This document shows positions 1 through 5,970 of a stretch of 7,537 nt of DNA, piece by piece (within the stretch, counting starts at the first letter, position 1; the number at the start of each line of letters is the position of its first letter). This stretch comes from Rhodobacterales bacterium UBA3077. GTDB taxonomy: Bacteria; Pseudomonadota; Alphaproteobacteria; Rhodobacterales; Rhodobacteraceae. The DNA is taken from contig DFBP01000275.1 of the NCBI GenBank assembly GCA_002366685.1, positions 4,385-11,921 on the forward strand, in the 5' to 3' direction. The notes under the pieces were generated by a model. The model had not been told where the DNA came from and did no database searches. It saw only the letters and a list, made by a program, of their open reading frames with translations. Position numbers and translations under genes: made by a program.

Positions 1-27
1 GTACCTTAAAGTTGTCAGGAGAGTTTT

Positions 28-1236
28 ATGCATGCAATCGCCGACACTGAAAAACTTGTATCCGACGGAATTATAACCGGAGAACAGGCCGTAATTGTCG
101 AAGCCAGAGCGCGCGAAACAATGGTCTACCTGGCCATCAATTCTTTGCTCTGCTTTGGCATCATCGCGGCCACAGCCGGGCTGATTTTCTGGCTGAAAAA
201 TGCAATGGCCGTCGCTATTTGCGGGGCTTTGGCTTTGGCGGTCGGGCTTTTTATTCTCGCCCGAGGCCGGGAACTGTTTCACATGTTCGGAAATGCGTCG
301 GCCTTGATCGGTGCGGGGATGCTAATTGGCGGCGCAAGTCTTGAACTGCTCGACAAGTACGAGGGCATTGCAGGCTGGGCCCTGATCGCTGCGGGCTTGG
401 TAATTACCGGTATTGCAGCATGGGTATTGCAGCAAGGCAACATAAAGGCACGCTTTGTGAGCGGATCGATATTACTCATGGGCGGGGCCATGCATCTCGG
501 AGGAGTTGCATTCTTGCTGGAGCAAAACAGTATTTCCGGAATGCCGATCAGCCTGTTTTACCTGTATGCCACCTTCGCTGTGGCAGGGGCCGGGTGGATA
601 ACCAATGTACGCTTTGTAACGGCTTTGGCCATTATACCTTTCGCTCAAGCGCTCGATACCGGAACATTCTATTTTCATGCGGCCTATGCATTTTACTCCC
701 CTGAATCGACCCTTTCTATCCTGCAAATGAGCCTGTTGATTGGCCTATGTATTTGGGCAGGTGGCAGGTTGGAGGAGCGCACCACACGACACCTGAGGAT
801 ACTCACTATTATGGCTTTTATCGTAGCCAATCTTTGCGCCCTTGTCGGGTCTCTTTGGGGAGATTTCGTGGGCGAAACCACATGGGGGCCGGGGTATAGC
901 CGATACGGGTCCGGTGTGGAAACATGGCAGGAGTGGCGTGCCTTGCGGGACGCATTTCGCGAAACAGCATTTTATATCTCGGAAGAAATATATGCGATTT
1001 TATGGGCATTGATACTGGTAGCGATGGCGGCTTGGGCTGCCTTTGGCAACCGACGCGGATTGTTCAACACGACCTTAACCTTTATCGGCATCCACGCCTA
1101 CACCCAGATGTTCGAGTCCTTCGGGGATGAGCCTTTGGCGTATGTTATCGGCGGGCTTGCTGCAATACCGTTAGCTTGGGGAATGTTACAACTTAACCAC
1201 TGGCTGGTAACGCGCGCAGATCAGAGCCAGCCATAA
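28..1236 (+). CDS. Polytopic inner-membrane protein with DUF2157-like N-terminus, function unknown
   Basis: The 402-residue product is almost entirely hydrophobic helices. I count about 11-12 likely membrane segments, roughly at residues 33-55, 58-78, 88-106, 114-133, 144-163, 173-190, 194-212, 230-246, 257-276, 320-339, 346-360 and 369-390. The cytoplasm-like N-terminus (about residues 8-30) has the Leu...Gly-Ile-Ile-Thr-x-x-Gln pattern that opens many DUF2157 proteins, which is why I place it near that family; this is recalled, not searched. The longest soluble stretch (about 280-316) is rich in Trp, Tyr, Gly and charged residues (W286, Y290, W300, W303). Near the C-terminus a Met-Phe-Glu-Ser-Phe-Gly-Asp-Glu-Pro block (361-369) sits just before the last membrane segment and may be functional. 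The start is supported by AGGAGA at 17-22, 5 nt before the ATG. No enzymatic motif is recognised. It converges on the DUF1127 gene and has no obvious functional link to its neighbours. Confidence 0.8.
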   Translation: MHAIADTEKLVSDGIITGEQAVIVEARARETMVYLAINSLLCFGIIAATAGLIFWLKNAMAVAICGALALAVGLFILARGRELFHMFGNASALIGAGMLIGGASLELLDKYEGIAGWALIAAGLVITGIAAWVLQQGNIKARFVSGSILLMGGAMHLGGVAFLLEQNSISGMPISLFYLYATFAVAGAGWITNVRFVTALAIIPFAQALDTGTFYFHAAYAFYSPESTLSILQMSLLIGLCIWAGGRLEERTTRHLRILTIMAFIVANLCALVGSLWGDFVGETTWGPGYSRYGSGVETWQEWRALRDAFRETAFYISEEIYAILWALILVAMAAWAAFGNRRGLFNTTLTFIGIHAYTQMFESFGDEPLAYVIGGLAAIPLAWGMLQLNHWLVTRADQSQP

Positions 1237-1257
1237 AAGCCACCACACAAAATAATA

Positions 1258-1288
1258 GCGCCGCAAGAGGGGAGGACTCTCGCGGCGC
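1258..1288. terminator. Bidirectional rho-independent terminator between convergent genes
   Basis: A near-perfect GC-rich hairpin: 1258-1269 pairs with 1277-1288 (seven GC pairs, one A/C mismatch, then four more pairs) around a 7-nt purine loop. On the plus strand it is followed by CATTTGCTT, a weak U tract. On the minus strand it is followed by a more U-rich run (CTATTATTTTG, read from 1259 downward). It lies 21 nt after the stop of the membrane-protein gene and downstream of the DUF1127 gene on the opposite strand, so it can end both transcripts. Confidence 0.75.
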
Positions 1289-1295
1289 CATTTGC

Positions 1296-1325
1296 TTACC
1301 GGTAGGTGGGAGGAACCCCCGGTAA
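1296..1325 (-). other. Second hairpin in the DUF1127 3' region
   Basis: TTACCGG (1296-1302) pairs with CCGGTAA (1319-1325), and GGG (1308-1310) can pair with CCC (1316-1318) to give an inner stem. It lies 10 nt beyond the DUF1127 stop codon and just before the bidirectional terminator. Neither side carries a U tract, so it is more likely an RNA-stabilising or accessory 3' structure than an independent terminator. Confidence 0.4.
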
Positions 1326-1335
1326 TCTCTGGAAA

Positions 1336-1551
1336 CTAGTGGTAGACCGCTGTCCGGGCGACATCGGAAATCATCGAGCGGCAAAGGCCAAGGTCGCTTA
1401 GCTCACGGTTAGACAGGGAGCTAAGCTCGTTCACCGTTTTGCGGTACATGCGACGCTGGCGCATGGATTTTTTGATGGTTTCAAACGCGTATACAATGCG
1501 AACGTTTAGCGCGATCGGCGCGTTTGTGCGGGGAAGGGATACAAATGCCAT
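1336..1551 (-). CDS. DUF1127 (YjiS-like) small basic protein
   Basis: The 71-residue protein has the DUF1127 signature in its C-terminal half: an Arg-rich helix (about 31-38, RQRRMYRK), then LSSLSNRELSDLGLCRSMI (43-61), with the typical Leu-x-x-Leu-[ST]-[ND]-Arg-Glu-Leu-x-Asp-[IL]-Gly core followed by Arg. The N-terminal 30 residues are variable, as usual. Members are abundant in alphaproteobacteria. Characterised homologues affect phosphate and carbon metabolism, sRNA/RNA turnover and stress responses, probably by RNA or protein binding; the role of this copy is unknown. One cysteine (C57) lies after the Gly-Leu. The region before the start is A-rich with only weak GAAAG/AAGA matches to a Shine-Dalgarno site, so the exact start is less certain than the domain. 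The gene stands alone between two terminator regions, so it is probably monocistronic. Confidence 0.87.
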   Translation of the reverse strand: MAFVSLPRTNAPIALNVRIVYAFETIKKSMRQRRMYRKTVNELSSLSNRELSDLGLCRSMISDVARTAVYH

Positions 1552-1637
1552 TTTCTTGTTTCTTTCAATCTTTCGTTTTCTGATAATAGGAATATAGGAA
1601 ATTGGTGCACTGCAACAACAAACAATTTAGCCTTAGC

Positions 1638-1663
1638 GCTATGCATAGAACGCATAGCTATGC
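1638..1663. promoter_or_regulatory. Cluster of palindromic half-sites upstream of the DUF1127 gene, candidate operator
   Basis: Two perfect palindromes lie 3 bp apart: CTATGCATAG (1639-1648) and GCATAGCTATGC (1652-1663). Together they give four copies of the same 6-mer in alternating orientation, and GCTATGC (1638-1644) also forms a 7-bp inverted repeat with GCATAGC (1652-1658). The cluster is about 90-110 bp upstream of the DUF1127 ATG. A minus-strand TTGACG (1682 down to 1677) could be a -35 element, placing the 12-bp palindrome over the -10/start region, but the -10 match there (AGCTAT) is poor. The remainder of 1552-1777 is AT-rich and shows no gene. Confidence 0.4.
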
Positions 1664-1747
1664 CCAGGCGGGCTAGCGTCAAAGCCCTTTTGGAATCGCA
1701 CATAATGTATGCAAGCGCTCTATACTTGCCTATTATTGATGCAGTTC

Positions 1748-1770
1748 AAAAAAACAGGTGCGTTACCTAT
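1748..1770 (-). terminator. Short rho-independent terminator after betC
   Basis: Read on the minus strand, 8 nt after the betC stop, a 6-bp stem (ATAGGT with ACCTGT, including one U-G pair) closes a 5-nt loop. It is followed directly by seven U residues (the A run at 1748-1754 on the plus strand). The stem is short but the U tract is ideal and the placement is right. Confidence 0.5.
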
Positions 1771-1777
1771 GCGCTGG

Positions 1778-3295
1778 CTACTCACCTCGAGGGAAGCGCT
1801 GGTCTTCCTCAACCGTGTTCAGATTCATGTGGTTGCGCATAAAACGCTCAGAGGCCTGTTGCAACGGCTGGTAATCCCACGGGTAATAGTCACCATTGCG
1901 CAGGGCGTTATAAACCACATGACGGCGGGCTTGGGAGTGCCGCACCTCGCTGTCATAGGCCGCAAGATCCCAGTGGTCCGTGACCCTCTGGCCAAAGTGC
2001 TGAACCGTTTCTGCGTGGGCCGGCCCCCCCGCGAGGTTGACTCGCTCTGCCGGATCGGCTTCCAGATCAAACAATTGTGCTGGATCGGTGGCGCAATCGG
2101 TGTATTTCCACTTTCCTTCGCGGATGGCTACCAAGGGGGCGATGGATGCCTCGGCGGCGTATTCCATGAAAACGGGGGTGGTTCGGGCTGTACCACTGGC
2201 GAGCGGCACGAGGGATTCACCGTCCACCCACGGGGCGATTTGCGCCATATCTATACCCGCGAGGTCCGCTAGGGTCGGGGCGACATCCAGCGTGCTGACG
2301 GGGGTATCTATGCGACCGACGGGCAGGTTGGGGGCACTGATCATTAGCGGCACGCGGGCCGAGCCCTCATAGAAGTTCATTTTGAACCACAACCCGCGCT
2401 CGCCAAGCATGTCACCATGATCTGACACAACCATGATGATGGTATTGTCACTCAGGCGCATGGCCTCAAGCGCGCCTATTATTTCGGCGACCTTGTCATC
2501 CAGATAGGAGATATTGGCAAAATAGGCGCGGCGGGAGCGTTGGATATCGCGCTCGGTGATCTTGAAATTGTGCCAGTCGGAGGCGTCGAGAATCCGCTGG
2601 GCGTGAGGGTCGTGATCCTTATAGGCCATCTCATCCACTTCGGGCATAAGGTGGTCGCAATCCTCATAAAGGTCCCAGTATTTTTGACGGGCTACATAGG
2701 GGTCGTGCGGGTGGGTAAAGCTGACGGTGAGCATAAAGGGGCGATCATCATGGCCGCGGCCAAGATCCCGGATTTTTTGTACAGCGTTAAACGCAACCTC
2801 GTCGTCATACTCCATCTGGTTCGAGGTTTCTGCCACCCCTGCCCCGGTAACGCTGCCCATATTGTGGTACCACCAGTCGATCCGCTCGCCGGGTTTAGTG
2901 TAATCCGGTGTCCAGCCAAAATCGGCGGGGTAGATATCGGTGGTTAGGCGTTGCTCAAAGCCGTGCATCTGGTCGGGGCCCACAAAGTGCATTTTGCCGG
3001 AGAGGCAGGTGGCATAACCCGCATTGCGCAAATGGTGGGCATAGGTCGGGATATCCGAAGCAAACTCGGCAGCATTGTCATAAACCCGAGTGCGGCGTGG
3101 CAGCAGGCCAGACATAAAACTGGCGCGACCCGGGGCGCAAAGCGGCGAGGCACTATAGGTATTGGCAAAGCGGGTTGAGCGCTTGGCCAAAGCCTTAAGC
3201 GCGGGCGCGTGCAGCCAGTCGGCCGGCCCGTCGGGAAACAGAGGGCCGGAGAGCTGGTCAGCCATGATAATCAGGAAATTGGGCTGGTTTGCCAT
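1778..3295 (-). CDS. betC: Choline-sulfatase BetC
   Basis: A 505-residue type I (formylglycine) sulfatase that hydrolyses choline-O-sulfate to choline and sulfate, supplying choline for glycine-betaine synthesis or as carbon, nitrogen and sulfur source. The catalytic Cys-x-Pro-x-Arg motif is C53-A-P-G-R57; C53 must be converted to formylglycine by a maturase not encoded here. Metal/active-site positions visible are D13 (MADQ), K101 and H103 (GKMH), H195 (THPHDP), D292-H293 (SDHGD) and K305. Length and many blocks (FPDGPADWLHAP near the start, TDIYPADFGWTPDY at 119-132, GSVTGAGVAE at 147-156, and the C-terminal ALRNGDYYPWDYQPLQ then MRNHMNL) match the rhizobial BetC that I remember, including the C-terminal extension special to choline-sulfatases, so the specific name is justified. 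There is no signal peptide, so it is cytoplasmic. AAGGA lies about 10 nt before the ATG. The usual betI/betB/betA partners are absent from this window; the neighbour is a divergent MFS gene. Confidence 0.95.
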   Translation of the reverse strand: MANQPNFLIIMADQLSGPLFPDGPADWLHAPALKALAKRSTRFANTYSASPLCAPGRASFMSGLLPRRTRVYDNAAEFASDIPTYAHHLRNAGYATCLSGKMHFVGPDQMHGFEQRLTTDIYPADFGWTPDYTKPGERIDWWYHNMGSVTGAGVAETSNQMEYDDEVAFNAVQKIRDLGRGHDDRPFMLTVSFTHPHDPYVARQKYWDLYEDCDHLMPEVDEMAYKDHDPHAQRILDASDWHNFKITERDIQRSRRAYFANISYLDDKVAEIIGALEAMRLSDNTIIMVVSDHGDMLGERGLWFKMNFYEGSARVPLMISAPNLPVGRIDTPVSTLDVAPTLADLAGIDMAQIAPWVDGESLVPLASGTARTTPVFMEYAAEASIAPLVAIREGKWKYTDCATDPAQLFDLEADPAERVNLAGGPAHAETVQHFGQRVTDHWDLAAYDSEVRHSQARRHVVYNALRNGDYYPWDYQPLQQASERFMRNHMNLNTVEEDQRFPRGE

Positions 3296-3384
3296 TGGCT
3301 TTTTTATCCTTATGCAGGTTCGCGCCAGCTTTCAGCGATTTCACGGTCTAGTCAATCCATTTGCGCTGTACTATAGGTAGGCGA
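3296..3384. promoter_or_regulatory. Divergent promoter region between betC and the MFS gene
   Basis: These 89 bp must contain the promoters or leaders of two divergent genes. For betC, a minus-strand TTGACT (3355 down to 3350) is a reasonable -35 element, with only a weak -10 (AAAGCT) 17 bp on. A plus-strand TACTAT (3369-3374) is -10-like but would start transcription almost at the MFS ATG and has no good -35. I see no clear long palindrome. The short shared region makes co-regulation plausible but does not prove it. Confidence 0.4.
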
Positions 3385-4596
3385 ATGTCTCTATCTGCCC
3401 TCACTACACCGCAGTTTCGCCGTTACCTGATTGGCAACGCCATTTCGTTGCACGGGTTATGGGTGCAAAAGATCACCATCGGCTGGATGGCGTGGGAAGC
3501 AACCAGTTCGGTCGCGTTTCTGGGCTGGCTTGCCTTTCTTAGTTATGCACCGCCGCTGTTTCTCGGGCCCTTTTTTGGCGTGGTAGTGGATAGGGTAAAC
3601 ATTCGCCGCGCGGCGATGACCACACAATCGCTGTTTATTTTCGCTGCCACGCTGTTGCTGCTTGTCCACCTGACCGGCCTGAGCGGACAAGTAAGCCTGA
3701 CCGTGATAGCGCTTTTCATCGGGATGGTGAGCTCTGCGCAGCACCCTGTTCGCATGGCGATCACGCCACGGTTGGCTCCCAATTCGCAGCTCGCGTCAGT
3801 GGTGCTGCTGCTTTCGCTCAATTTCAATATTGCGCGCGTTGTCGGGCCCGCGATTGGCGGCGCGATTATTGCGGGCTTTGGGCTCACTGCGGCGCTGGTA
3901 TTTACCATGGTTGCTTTCGTGCCATTTGTGCTGATTCTACGCACGCTGACCCCGCGTGCCAACAAAGCCAAAGCCAAAACCAGCATGCGGGCCGATTTTA
4001 TTGAAGGGTTGGCTTATGTGCGCGGGTCGCGGTTTATTCGAACAGCCACGCTCGTAACCGGCTTGTTTTCAATCGCCGGCCGCGGGGCGCTGGAGATTTT
4101 GCCAAGCCTTGCCGATGGCCGCTTCGAACGCGGCGCGTCCGGGCTAGGCACGCTGACCGCAGCGGCGGGTGCGGGTGCATTGCTGGCAGCCGGTTTCCAG
4201 CTCATGCTGAAAGGACCGGTCAAAGGGCGAATGCCTGGGGTCTCGTTGACGGCTGCGATCATAGGGCCACTGGCGGCGGCATTATTGGGGGTTACTCAAA
4301 ACTGGGAGCTAGTGGTTCTTATCACCGGATTACTTGGTTTTGCTGGAACGCTCGTAGGCGTGGGGATGCAATCTGCCATCCAGATTCAGGTAGAAGACGA
4401 GTTGCGCGGGCGGGTGATGAGCCTTTGGATCATGGTCGCCATGGGGGGTGTTGCCCTTGGCTCTATGCTGGTGGGTGCCCTGGCGGACGCTTTTGGCCTT
4501 ACCCTGGCGCTGGTAAGCACAGGAATTGGCACATCATTTGCGATGATTGTGCTGCTAATGTGGCGCTGGCAGGCAAAAATCCGAGAAAGCCGTTGA
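3385..4596 (+). CDS. Major facilitator superfamily transporter, MFS_3 / EntS-like
   Basis: A 403-residue, 12-helix membrane transporter. MFS motif A is seen between helices 2 and 3 (G65-x-x-x-D69-R70-x-x-x-R74-R75). RVVGPAIGG (151-159) is the helix-5 block typical of the MFS_3 subfamily, and E337-DELRGRVMSLW (to 348) is the equivalent loop block between helices 10 and 11. A hydrophilic basic linker (about 188-205, with several Lys) separates the two six-helix halves. MFS_3 relatives include siderophore and small-molecule exporters such as EntS, so export is the default guess; substrate unknown. I chose the ATG at 3385 over a TTG at 3361 because the protein then begins with MSLSALTTPQFRRYL, the usual short N-terminus, and a GGTAGG stretch lies just upstream. 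It is divergent from betC, which could mean a shared inducer. Nothing in the sequence demonstrates choline-sulfate transport. Confidence 0.85.
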   Translation: MSLSALTTPQFRRYLIGNAISLHGLWVQKITIGWMAWEATSSVAFLGWLAFLSYAPPLFLGPFFGVVVDRVNIRRAAMTTQSLFIFAATLLLLVHLTGLSGQVSLTVIALFIGMVSSAQHPVRMAITPRLAPNSQLASVVLLLSLNFNIARVVGPAIGGAIIAGFGLTAALVFTMVAFVPFVLILRTLTPRANKAKAKTSMRADFIEGLAYVRGSRFIRTATLVTGLFSIAGRGALEILPSLADGRFERGASGLGTLTAAAGAGALLAAGFQLMLKGPVKGRMPGVSLTAAIIGPLAAALLGVTQNWELVVLITGLLGFAGTLVGVGMQSAIQIQVEDELRGRVMSLWIMVAMGGVALGSMLVGALADAFGLTLALVSTGIGTSFAMIVLLMWRWQAKIRESR

Positions 4597-4603
4597 AACC
4601 AAA

Positions 4604-4628
4604 GCCGATATGAAGTGAAATGATCGGC
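4604..4628 (+). terminator. Weak hairpin after the MFS gene
   Basis: GCCGAT (4604-4609) pairs with ATCGGC (4623-4628) around a 13-nt loop, beginning 8 nt after the MFS stop codon. There is no U tract, so it is a doubtful terminator; it may be only a 3' stabilising structure or chance. Confidence 0.25.
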
Positions 4629-4647
4629 AGAATCGGGGGAACTCGTT

Positions 4648-4676
4648 TTGACAAAGCTGGTTTGCGCAAACAAGTT
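4648..4676 (+). promoter_or_regulatory. Candidate promoter of the ABC operon with 12-bp palindrome
   Basis: A perfect -35 hexamer TTGACA (4648-4653) is followed at 17 bp by CAAGTT (4671-4676), a poor -10. The spacer ends in the perfect palindrome GTTTGCGCAAAC (4660-4671), a possible operator that would sit between the two promoter elements. Transcription from here would leave a leader of about 25 nt before the ATG at 4709, carrying the Shine-Dalgarno GGGAGA (4698-4703). Confidence 0.45.
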
Positions 4677-4708
4677 TCGTCGCAAATCGCACCAACTGGG
4701 AGATAACT

Positions 4709-5902
4709 ATGAAAAAACTTCTTTTGGCGACCACGGCCGCCACAATGCTGTCCACAAGCGCTTTCGCTGGCGGCCACGAGATCAACATCGGTGTGATCCT
4801 CAGCTTCACCGGCCCGATTGAATCGATGACTCCGGACATGGCATTGAGTGCCGAGATGGCACTTGACGAGGTCAACGCTGCGGGTACTCTGCTCGGCGGT
4901 GGCAAAACCCTCGTTTCCATGCGCGCTGACTCGACATGCATTGACAGTGGCTCCGCACAGGCCGCCGCTGAAGCGCTTGTTTCTGCGAACAATATTGCGG
5001 CCATCATGGGCGCTGACTGCTCGGGCGTAACCAGCGCTATCGCCAACAACGTGGCTGTGCCAAACGGCGTTGTAATGATCTCGCCAGCCGCGACATCACC
5101 TGCGCTTTCGACCATCGAAGACAATGGCCTGTTCTTCCGCACATCGCCATCTGACGCGCGCCAAGGCCAAGTGCTTTCAGACGTTCTGATGGACCGCGGC
5201 GTAAGCTCGGTGGCTGTAACTTACACCAACAACGACTACGGCAAAGGTTTAGCGGACGCGTTCCAGAGCTCATATGAAGCTGCTGGTGGCACCGTGACCA
5301 TTTCGGCTGCCCACGAAGACGGCAAAGGCGACTACTCCGCTGAAGTTGGCGCACTGGCCGCAGCTGGCGGCGATATGCTGGCCGTGTTCGGTTATGCTGA
5401 CCAGGGTGGTGCCGGCATCATCCAGGGCGCACTCGACACTGGCGCGTTTGACACGTTCGTGATGGGCGACGGCATGAAATCGCAAAGCCTGATCGATGCG
5501 ATCGGTGACGACCTTGCCGGTTCCATCGGCACTCAGCCGGGTTCGGCTGGTGAAGGCGCCAAATTGCTGGCAGCGGCCCTTGAAGGTATCGCTGGCACAC
5601 CAGACGGCCCGTTCACAGCTGAAAGCTATGACGCGGCTGCGCTGATCGCGCTGGCCATTCAGGCGGGTGGCTCTGCTGACCGCGCCTCAATCGCCGCCCA
5701 AGTGCTAAACGTGGCAAATGCCCCGGGTGAGCCAATTGGTGTTGGTGAACTGGCCAAAGGCCTCGAGATTCTCGCCAATGGCGGTGAGATCGATTATGAG
5801 GGCGCTTCCGCTGTAGAACTGATCGGACCGGGCGAAGCCGCTGGTTCTTATCAGGAATACGTAGTGGAAGACGGCGCGTTTAAAGTGTTGCGCATCCGCT
5901 AA
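4709..5902 (+). CDS. Periplasmic substrate-binding protein, branched-chain amino acid-type ABC transporter
   Basis: A 397-residue secreted binding protein (Peripla_BP_6 / Leu-Ile-Val-binding family). It begins with a classic Sec signal peptide: MKK, a hydrophobic core, then Ala-Phe-Ala at 18-20, with cleavage expected before G21. There is no lipobox. The mature protein starts with the family strand INIGVILSFTGP (25-36), then SPAATSPALS (125-134) and FFRTSPSD (142-149), which line the ligand cleft in relatives, and later AESYDAAALIALAI (304-317). Mature cysteines C77 and C104 are placed to form the disulfide seen in several members. It captures the solute in the periplasm and docks on the LivH/LivM-like permeases encoded downstream. 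Ligand specificity (branched-chain amino acid, amide, urea or other) cannot be read from sequence. GGGAGA 5 nt before the ATG supports the start. A hairpin follows the stop, suggesting it is made in excess over the membrane and ATPase subunits. Confidence 0.92.
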   Translation: MKKLLLATTAATMLSTSAFAGGHEINIGVILSFTGPIESMTPDMALSAEMALDEVNAAGTLLGGGKTLVSMRADSTCIDSGSAQAAAEALVSANNIAAIMGADCSGVTSAIANNVAVPNGVVMISPAATSPALSTIEDNGLFFRTSPSDARQGQVLSDVLMDRGVSSVAVTYTNNDYGKGLADAFQSSYEAAGGTVTISAAHEDGKGDYSAEVGALAAAGGDMLAVFGYADQGGAGIIQGALDTGAFDTFVMGDGMKSQSLIDAIGDDLAGSIGTQPGSAGEGAKLLAAALEGIAGTPDGPFTAESYDAAALIALAIQAGGSADRASIAAQVLNVANAPGEPIGVGELAKGLEILANGGEIDYEGASAVELIGPGEAAGSYQEYVVEDGAFKVLRIR

Positions 5903-5920
5903 GACGTTTACTAGAAATAA

Positions 5921-5949
5921 AAACAGCCCGGCATTTTGTCGGGCTGTTT
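5921..5949 (+). terminator. Intercistronic hairpin / partial terminator after the binding-protein gene
   Basis: A perfect 10-bp stem, AAACAGCCCG (5921-5930) with CGGGCTGTTT (5940-5949), closes a 9-nt loop. It starts 18 nt after the stop codon and ends 21 nt before the next ATG. The downstream U run is only the three U residues inside the stem, so read-through is likely. Such hairpins in ABC operons raise the level of binding-protein mRNA relative to the downstream genes. Confidence 0.75.
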
Positions 5950-5970
5950 GCATAACCGGGGTGGGTAATT

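Noticed and set aside
1552..1777. Possible tRNA, small ORF or mobile-element remnant in the gap between the DUF1127 gene and betC
   Set aside because: No cloverleaf, no terminal inverted or target-site repeats and no convincing small gene were seen; only the palindrome cluster and the betC terminator stand out.
1709..2272. A 187-codon plus-strand open frame across the betC 3' half and the gap after it
   Set aside because: It lies antisense to the strongly supported betC gene, its product has no recognisable domain, and it shows the composition expected of a shadow frame.
3361..3384. TTG at 3361 as an upstream start for the MFS gene
   Set aside because: The added eight residues do not resemble the family N-terminus, and the ATG at 3385 has a GGTAGG stretch just upstream.
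4555..5142. A 195-codon minus-strand open frame across the MFS end, the promoter region and the binding-protein start
   Set aside because: It crosses a clear intergenic region and antisense coding sequence, with no supporting motif.
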